Positions 56,868 through 64,000 of a stretch of DNA of 64,000 nt are shown here, one piece after another. Numbering within the stretch: the stretch's first letter is position 1; the number at the start of each line of letters is the position of its first letter. Below the pieces are notes generated by a model. That model was given only the letters and a program-made list of their open reading frames with translations, was not told where the DNA came from and did no database searches. Origin of the DNA: Pontederia crassipes (Eukaryota; Streptophyta; Magnoliopsida; Commelinales; Pontederiaceae); contig CM060184.1 in NCBI GenBank assembly GCA_030549335.1, positions 43,923,909 to 43,987,908 of the forward strand, given 5' to 3'. The translations under genes and the position numbers were made by a program.

Positions 56868-57095
56868 TTAGTTGATCATTCACATGGGTGTATTGTGATT
56901 ATTTTTTTTGGGAACTAAGCGTGTAGCATCGAAGATCAAAAGGTCATGAGTCCGAATCACACCAATGATGCGTATGTACTCCTTTATTTTTAGTTTTTAA
57001 TTTCCTTACATTAGGTCTCTGGACTTGCCTATGTACTGAATCTATCATGTGAAGTGATGTATTTTGGGAGTGTTACAGAAATAATAATCCAGACC

Positions 57096-58641
57096 TATGA
57101 TTATAGATATGGACATGCTAAAAATAATATTATGAATATTCAAATTTTAAACTAACTTTCACCGAAAAGACTAGTTTCATAGAAAGAGAATATCCAAATC
57201 TTTGCATGAATATATTTGATCTATGTCATGTTAATGAGAAGAAAGTATTTCGTAATTACTTTTTTACACATTTATGTTTCTCATTTCATTTATTTAATTC
57301 ATTAATATTGTTGTAAAGTATTTTAGATCTCATAAGAGAATTGTGGGGTTGGAGAGTGCAAAATAGATAACAAAATAGTATCTTCACGAACGTAGAGTTT
57401 AAAGATAAAGAGTAAGTTGCTATAGCATTTTTTTTTCAATATTTTGTAGCATTATGTTATAATTTATCATAATTTTATGCTTTCCTACATTTTGAAGATA
57501 ATTGGTTGATTATATCATATCACTCATGGATGCATGTGCCAACCTGTTATAGATGCAATAGTATATGTATATATTATAAGATATGAATTATAATAATGAT
57601 TTATATGCAGAACCTCTTATTAAGAATTAATATTAATTTCAAACAAACAAAAAGTTTTTAAAAATGATTTTTAACCAAAATATAATAAGAAATCAAATAA
57701 ATCATATTCATCGTTAGAATATTGATTTACTTTACTTTTTGATTGAAATGATTAAATACCTCATCATTGTATTCAAAAGTTAATTATGAAAGGCATTTAT
57801 TCATTTATTTATTCATTCTATATTTGTAGTTATAAATAGACGAAGCTTTCAAATTTTAATAGTAATACTTGGCACCTTCTTTGATATGGAAGAGCATATA
57901 TTTTTATTAGAATATCGATTAACATTACTTTTTAGTTGAAATGATTAAATACATCATCATCGTATTTAAAAGTTAATTATGAAAAACCTATGTTTTTTAT
58001 TTTATGTTTGTAGTTATAAATAGAGGATATTTTCAAATTTTAATAATAATACTCGGCGGCTTCCTTGATACGAAAGAGCCTGCACGAATCCACAAGTATA
58101 GATGTCTATATTTTAATTTTCTCGCTATTTAATAAAAATAAAAATATTAAATATCATTTTCTCTTCTCTATATGTATAATTATGACAAATTTTCTCTACA
58201 TACTGTTGTGATAAAATAAATAATAAGAAGCAAATTATTATATAATTATCTTTAAAATAAAGTTAAATATGTTTAGTAAAAATCTATCTGCCTAAATTAA
58301 TATCATAATGGGCTAAATTTTATAATAGAATAAACACAGTTTTATTATGATGTGTTTTACTTATTATTATTATTATTATTATTATTCTTTTAAGATGAGA
58401 GGAAAAAAAGCGAAGATTACTAGATAGATTATATAACTTTTAAATTTATCATGATTATTTTCTGTATTACTAAAACTAACAATTATTTATTAATAATTTA
58501 ACTTTATTGTGACTGGGCGAGTCATATATAATATAATGATGAGCTTATTGGGTCCTCAAATTCCTTTTGTTATACCATTTCCTACCGCCTCCACATATAT
58601 ATTAATAAAAAATACTTTTTATTTATATGCCCATATTATAT
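57096..58641. other. AT-rich upstream region of the FRIGIDA-like gene
   Basis: No gene is seen. The flank text repeated at 52763 is here at 57580-57675. A shorter internal duplication ('tatttgtagttataaataga..aa.cttt.aaattttaataataatact.gg..cttc.ttgatatg.aagagc') occurs at about 57820-57890 and 58005-58080. An ATT repeat lies at 58364-58385. Confidence 0.55.
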
Positions 58642-58760
58642 AATATGTATATATACAATATATTATTCCTTTCATCCTTGTTTTGGTCCCGAGTCTTCGT
58701 CCTTTTTGGGTTTCTTACTTTCTAGGGTTTCTCTTTTCCAACTCCACCTCGTCGCCGTCC
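58642..58760 (+). promoter_or_regulatory. Core promoter and 5'UTR of the FRIGIDA-like gene
   Basis: A TATGTATATATACAATATATT stretch provides TATA-like sequence near 58645-58665. Pyrimidine-rich leader DNA follows (TTCCTTTCATCCTTG, TTTCTTACTTTCTAGGGTTT) up to the ATG at 58761. The same segment exists in rearranged copies at 53012, 54949 and 56558. Confidence 0.6.
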
Positions 58761-61700
58761 ATGGCAACGGCGGATATCACCGCGGCCGTGGCGTCGATCC
58801 CGGAGAAGAAGGCGGCGCTTCGGCAGGCCTTCGACACCCTCAGCTCCTTCTCCTCCTCCCTCGCCTCCTTCACCCTCAAGTGGCAAGACCTCGAGGATCA
58901 TTTTGCCTCCCTCGAGAACTCCATCCAGGACCGCCTACGCGACCTCGAATCCTTATCCCAGTCCCTGCCCCAACGTCAGCCCGTCCCTGCCAACCCAGAT
59001 CCGGCCATCGCCGTGAAGGCGGAGCCGGTTGCTGATACCCCCTCCGTGAAGGTGGAGGCCGGCGCCGACACATCGACCTTGAATACTCCTCGCTCGGACC
59101 TCGTATCCTTCTGTTTGAAGATGGATGGGCTGGGCTTCCGGTCCTACATCATCGCCAATAGGAGCGCCGCGGTTCGCGATGAGATTGGCACCGCAATCCG
59201 TATGGCGCCCGATCCCGCTAGGTTTGTTCTTGGCGCCTTGAAAGGGTTCCACCGCCCCGACGGGGATAAAGACGGTAACTTGCAGGTCCTCAAGAGGACC
59301 TGTCTCAATTTCTTAGAGCATCTTTCGGAACTCTCACCGGAGATCCCTCCAGATGTTAGGGACGAGGCCAAGAAAGTCGCCCTAGAGTGGAAACGGGAGG
59401 TCAAGGAGGGTGGGGAGAACTCTATAGAAGCTCTATATTGGTTGGAGCTGCTGATTGCATTTAGATTGGTGGGGGAGTTTAAGATTGAGGAAGTCATGGA
59501 TGTATTCTTATTAGCTTCAAGAAGGAAGCAAGCTGTTGATATCTGCAAAAAGCTCGGTTTTGCAGAACATATGTCTGGTGAGATCCTTTTGCTCTAAGCT
59601 TGATTCAATTGAATTCATTGACTTGCTTAATTATGGTAGTTGTCTAATATGTTAGATTTCTTTTAGAAGAAAAAGGATGATGGACAATTTGTCGGCCATT
59701 CCCTTTATTCGAATATTTAAATTATTATATGGTAATCTTGTACAAATAGATCCACTTTATCTGAGTTGCTTAATCATGGTAGTTGCCTAATTTTGTGAGA
59801 CGAAAAAGATGGTCGACAATTTGTGAGCTGCCACCTTTTTAGTATCTTAGAACTACCATATGGTAAACACATATAAGTAAACCCACTTTATTGATATCTT
59901 AAAACTATTATATGGTAATTATGTACAAGTAATTCAGTGCATTTACCAAGCTCTCCCCATGCACACTATTTTCTACAAATCGTCTCTCACCCCCGAATAT
60001 ACATTCATTCCACTGTTTCCAAATAGGCACAATATACACACTGAGGCTACTCTTCATATGTGTGGACACCCATTGAGTAATCTTACCCTCTAAATGTTCT
60101 CTAGAACCATGTCTGAGATCAGATATCCAATGTTTTAAGAACATCAGAGTTGGCCAAAGCATTCTTGCGGAGATTAAATGGCCATATCCTAAGTTGTGTA
60201 ACTTCTATTGAAACATGGACATGCCATATAATTCGTATCCTAGATTTTTTTCTATGGAACATTTATACTTGTTATCTTCAGTGAGGATGATATTCTGGTT
60301 GTCTTTATTTATTAACTCTTTCTTTAGAATTTAAGTTTTGTTATTAATTAGGAAAATTGTTTTACAATTTCCATGACTACTATTATTCTTCTGAACAGCA
60401 TCCTTCTACTCCTTTTTTTCATTTTCCTTTGTTTTTCTTTTTCTGGCATATGCTTCATTAAGTTTTCAAATTTTCTACTAGCATGCAACTTTTGGGCTAT
60501 TGTCTTTTTTTGTATTCTATTATGCTATTTTTGCTGTGTTAAATATAGATCACACTTGTGCACTGCCATTGATCTTGCCTTCCATTTGTTCATATTATCT
60601 CTGTCTTTGTTTTTTTTTAAATGTCTTTAGCGACATATAATACTTGAGTTGTCATGATTTCATTGAAAATGATTGTTTTATGCCTTTATATCTCTTTGTT
60701 GCAAGCTTCTTTTGGTAAGGTTTAATTCTCTTGTTCCCCCTTTGTGTTTGATTTCTTATCAAAGGAATGTTGCAAGCCATGACCTTTCGATTGCCTTCCT
60801 ACCTTTTTTGCTATACCTTTCTTTTTCTTTTGAAACGTGCTATACCTTTTATTGGGTGTACTTGTGTTGCCAATTCCTATTCATTCTGCCCTTTTACCTT
60901 CCTTTTGAGTACTTCCATTACATGGAATAAATGCCAGTACATGGCTTTAGCACCTCCCTTTGTTATAGGGTGGTTTTAATAACACATGCAAGCATTTCGC
61001 TTGTGGCAGATCTTATTCAGAAGCTGAGTAACAAGGGCAGGCATTTAGATGCTGTTAAGTTTGTGCATGAACTCAACTTAACTAAAAAATATCCCGTAGT
61101 GCCTCTTTTGAAAGCCTACTTGAAGGATTCCAAGAAGGCTGTTCAGGACGTGAAAACGAAGGGGAATAATTCTGCATGGCCCCAGGTATGCATGGCATAT
61201 ATTTGTAGCCATTCTTAAGTTTGTATGTGCATTGTTGCACTTATAATTGCAAGTTGTTTACGTCTGCCACAGAATGAGCCCATAGTGAACGAGCTTGCTG
61301 CATTGAGAGCTGTGATCAAAACTATTGAGGATTACAAGCTCGAAAATGAGTATCCATGTGAGAACCTTAAGAAGCGCATTTCACAGATAGAGCAAGAAAA
61401 GGCTGCTAAGAAACGATCTGCATCCAATGCTTCTGTGAACTTTAAGACCCAAAAACAGCAGCACCAACCGAATAAGAGACAACGTTCATTGGAGGCATCA
61501 ACATATACTGTTGCTTCTCATCCGCTTGCACTTCCACAAAGTCAGTCATTGTCTATGACTGATCGTTCACGATACATGGGATTAGTTGGGACCTATGGGC
61601 ATGCAGCTAGTAGCAGCTTCCATGATGCAACTAAACCAAGTATCTCAGGAACTTCTCTGATGTTGGGTGGAAAACTATCTCCTCCAAGGTCTTATATTTA

Positions 61701-61806
61701 CCAAGAGTCAGTTGTTGGCTCTGGTTTATATGATAGACCTGTGACTTATGGTGGTTACCCCACTTCAGGTCTTTCCAACCCGTATGCTTCTACCTTTTAT
61801 CGCTAA
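58761..61806 (+). CDS. FRIGIDA-like protein (Frigida domain), 508 residues
   Basis: Three exons join in frame with GT-AG introns: 58761-59577, 61010-61185 and 61273-61806. The protein starts MATADITAAV, has a coiled-coil-prone stretch (about 10-70), an acidic/Pro-rich linker with KAEPV and KVEA, and a Frigida domain (about 110-390). Domain landmarks include FCLKMDGLGFRSYI, SRRKQAVDICKKLGF, ALRAVIKTIEDYKLE and the KKRISQIEQEKAAKKR helix. A basic NKRQRS patch (possible nuclear signal) follows. The tail is Ser/Gly/Tyr-rich and ends NPYASTFYR. Family members act with FRIGIDA-type complexes in flowering-time control, mainly in Brassicaceae; the role of FRL proteins elsewhere is less clear. The ATG at 58761 is preferred because no upstream in-frame ATG exists. 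Exon 1 is GC-rich up to about 59410 and AT-rich after it. It belongs to the FRL3/FRL4-type side of the family, which I cannot resolve further. Confidence 0.92.
59908..60170 (-). pseudogene. LINE reverse-transcriptase tail relic in intron 1
   Basis: An antisense 84-codon frame contains LKHWISDL and VPIWKQWNECIFGGERR. The latter resembles the 'W..W..RN.RIF' motif at the end of plant LINE polyproteins (zf-RVT region). It lies inside the 1,432-bp first intron of the FRIGIDA-like gene, on the opposite strand. The rest of that intron is T-rich and shows no other feature. Confidence 0.4.
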
Positions 61807-62552
61807 GAGTTAGGGTGTTAAGCTCATTAGTTGATTTCCATATGCCATCTGTTCGTTATAGTGACAGTTGATGGTGTACATTTTCATTTCTCGTCATTGT
61901 GGTACCTAATCATTATGCACTTTCATGATATATTTCTTTCTTGGTGCTTGATTTGATTTGTTTGAAATATCATGTTTTTCTGTGTGGAGTGAAGGGGAGT
62001 GGAATAGAGGACAGCAATAACTTTAGCCCTCTAAAAAAAAAGCCACTGGAACAGCCACTGGATCTACTCAATAACCAGGATTTTAGTGTTTGTGACTGTT
62101 TCCTCGTGTTGGAAACTCAACTTTCGCATGATTTTCCGCGTGATGATGTTGAGGTGATTTTATTATCTCCGGGCTTTTCCTTTTTGGTTTCAGACAATAG
62201 ATTTTCTTATCGAAGGGGTTTTATCCTTATTTGTTGCTTCATGATAATCTTTTCATTATTTCAAGAGATTGATGACTGTTGCTGGGTGCTGCGTGTTTTA
62301 TTAGTTACAATGAATTAATCTTCCATGTGCATCGTTGGTTAGTTTTGTGATCTGTTCATGATTATAATTATTTTCTAATGATTTGGAACGAATTGATCTC
62401 TTTCGTTTGGATATTCCATTGTACGAATTAAAACTTGATTTCATTTCACTGCTGATGTGATATGCTGCGGGATTATAAACTTTTAATTAATGCTAATGTT
62501 CTAAAAAATATTATTTAATATTAGTTATTTAATATCATTGGGATTGTATGTG
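61807..62552 (+). other. 3'UTR and downstream flank of the FRIGIDA-like gene
   Basis: T-rich non-coding DNA follows the TAA at 61804-61806. A 125-codon frame at 61941-62318 has no recognised content and lies within the likely UTR, so I do not call it. A polyadenylation site could not be placed with confidence. Confidence 0.45.
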
Positions 62553-63489
62553 TAAATTATACGATTAGTCTCTTAACTTTGAGTCATTTTTAAATTGACT
62601 CTTGAACTTTAATTTGTAATTAGTCCATCTTTAATTTTTTTGCACGATTAGTCTTCATGATCGGTGATAGTGGATTTTTCGATTGTTTCGCGTACGTGGT
62701 CGACACGTGAATCGTTTTTCTCTCTTCCACGTCATTTAAGTCGTCACTTAACGCTCAAAATTGAATAAATTACATGGATCGTTTTTCAATTTTGAGTCAA
62801 TTTTTAAACGGTCTTTTAATTTTGATATTATTACACGATTCATTTATTTGATCGGGAAGTGACAGGAGGTGACGTAATAAAATATAATAAAAAATTAATT
62901 TAGTGACACAATAAAAAATAATATAATATTAATAAAATATTATAAAAAATAATTAAAAAAATGATAGAGGATGCTAATGAGCTCGTGAGGGGGCGTTGGC
63001 ATTCCTTATACGAAGTTCGTCAGAGGGCGAGTTTGGAAAGGGGGGTCGACGCTCTTTGTGCTAGTTCGTCATCGTTTTTAAATTTTTATAATATTATTTT
63101 TTATTACGTGATGTCAGTTAGTTAAATTTTTTTATTATATTTTATTATGTCACGTCAATAAGATATTCGGAAGATTATTTCTTATTGGTCAAGTGGATGA
63201 ATCATACAATAATATCAAAGTTGAGGGACTATTTAGAAATTGACTCAAAGTTGGGGACGATTCGTATAATTTACTTAATTTTGTAACGTTAAATGACGTG
63301 GATGATTTAAATGACGTGAATGAGAGAGAAACGACTCGTGTCGATTGTATATGCAAGGCAATTGAGAAATTCATTATTAACGTTTTGATTATAAATTGAA
63401 ATTGAGAGATCAATTTGAAAATGTTACAAATTGAAGAAATCAATTTGAAAATGCTTTAAAATTGGAAGATTAATCGAGTAATTTATCCG
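62553..63489. mobile_element. Outer foldback element, about 0.94 kb
   Basis: The left arm starts TAAATTATACGATTAGTCTC. The right end, inverted, reads TAAATTACTCGATTAATCTT. Inner parts of the arms also pair (left about 62700-62750 'gacacgtgaatcgtttttctctcttccacgtcatttaa' with right about 63280-63345). A second foldback element sits inside it. No coding capacity is present. Such elements are common near plant genes and can act as hairpin siRNA sources. Confidence 0.65.
62766..63272. mobile_element. Inner foldback element, 0.51 kb
   Basis: The left arm (TAAATTACATGGATCG, then TTTTGAGTCAATTTTTAAACGG and TTGATATTATTACACGATTCAT) inverts to the right arm ending TATAATTTAC at 63272. The arms are about 0.2 kb. 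The centre (about 62980-63060) is GC-richer and unpaired. The outer element's arms continue on both sides, so this one inserted second. Confidence 0.7.
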
Positions 63490-64000
63490 GTTTGTATAAA
63501 TTGATGGGTTTGAATGGGTGGGATAGAATATGGAAGAATAAGATTTACTATAACTTTTCCAAGAGGTGAAGAGGTGAGGTAGAGAGGTTAAGTTCTCCAA
63601 ATTTTATTAGTTGAATGAGAAAGAATTATTAATTTTAGATTAAATTATTTTTACTCTCTCTCTACTTCCTCTTTTGATTGTGTGCACTAGTGAATTCAGA
63701 TTCATCCATATTGGGTGGGGTCACGTGAATGATCCCGATTTGACTTAAGCAATGTAGGATCTGATTTGATCTTCGATCAACCATGAGTTGTTCTGGTGGT
63801 TCTGACCACATGTCTCATATTGGATTATTGGGTCCACTCTAACTCAAAAGGTTTCAATTCAACTCAATCAAATTTAACTTTTAATTGGTTGGCTTTGTTC
63901 ATTGATTCGGTCTAACTTATGAAGGATAAAAATCAATGTTGTAAAATTTGATGGGGCATCGATCTGAATTGATTGACTTGTCACGTCGGATCGAATGGTC
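63490..64000. other. Spacer, no gene seen
   Basis: There is no coding frame, repeat or RNA gene I can support in the final half kilobase. Confidence 0.5.

Larger units (their letters stand above)
53877..57095. repeat. Tandem duplication, two units of about 1.61 kb
   Basis: Unit 1 (53877-55488) and unit 2 (55489-57095) are nearly identical, offset 1,612 bp at the left edge. Each holds the right arm of the foldback element, an FRIGIDA-like ATG region, a second FRIGIDA-like exon fragment plus promoter copy, a 61-codon frame and a tRNA-like stretch. The breakpoint lies inside the foldback element arm. Divergence is a few percent or less by eye, with small indels in A/T runs. Confidence 0.9.

Noticed and set aside
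60373..60979. Phe/Leu/Cys-rich frames in FRIGIDA-like intron 1
   Set aside because: They reflect a T-rich intron; no homology, and clean GT-AG splice sites remove the region.
61941..62318. 125-codon frame after the FRIGIDA-like gene
   Set aside because: It lies in the T-rich probable 3'UTR, has no recognisable content and opens without a convincing promoter.

Overview
The window is nuclear DNA of a flowering plant. It is AT-rich, the two real genes carry plant-type introns, and nearly everything else is plant transposable elements (hAT, CACTA, Athila-like and Del/Tekay-like LTR retrotransposons, foldback elements). The FRIGIDA-like gene has a GC-rich 5' half of exon 1 that turns abruptly AT-rich, a pattern common in monocots. 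A monocot is therefore my best guess, but the species cannot be named from the sequence.

Layout. 1-3193: right part of a broken hAT element. 3194-6560: AT-rich spacer and an unassigned stretch with a (CT)n(AT)n microsatellite. 6566-10390 (minus): an apparently intact seven-coding-exon gene for a CCCH zinc-finger/RRM RNA-binding protein, with a predicted 5'UTR intron. 10400-12270: spacer with a G-box-bearing, promoter-like patch. 12271-20780: a minus-strand LTR relic split by a complete 7.3-kb CACTA element (13281-20559, TSD AAA) that carries dead TNP2-like and TNPA-like genes and a 1.15-kb G-rich minisatellite. 20785-30183: a graveyard of LTRs, including one solo LTR with intact target-site duplication (25188-27840). 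30845-52760: nested retrotransposons. A Del/Tekay-like element (plus strand, degraded) abuts an Athila-type gag-protease fragment. It is interrupted by a 2.28-kb probable solo LTR (34966-37246), and its 3' LTR is split by a complete but dead 12.45-kb Athila-like element on the minus strand (38607-51060). 52761-57100: rearranged pieces of the neighbouring FRIGIDA-like gene (promoter/5'UTR/ATG plus a 109-bp exon-1 fragment), mixed with a foldback element and doubled by a 1.61-kb tandem duplication. 58642-61806 (plus): an intact three-exon FRIGIDA-like gene. 62553-63489: nested foldback elements in its 3' flank.

The two host genes are a putative post-transcriptional regulator and a member of the flowering-time FRIGIDA family. 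They sit at opposite ends of about 48 kb of nested transposons and do not form a functional cluster. The two most unusual observations are these. First, arrays of a 10-bp palindrome (consensus CACGGCCGTG) are spaced mostly 19-22 bp apart and recur in LTRs and spacers of several different retrotransposons in the window. Second, a chimeric array of FRIGIDA-like promoter and exon pieces lies directly upstream of the donor gene. All calls come from reading the sequence; no alignments or database searches were run.
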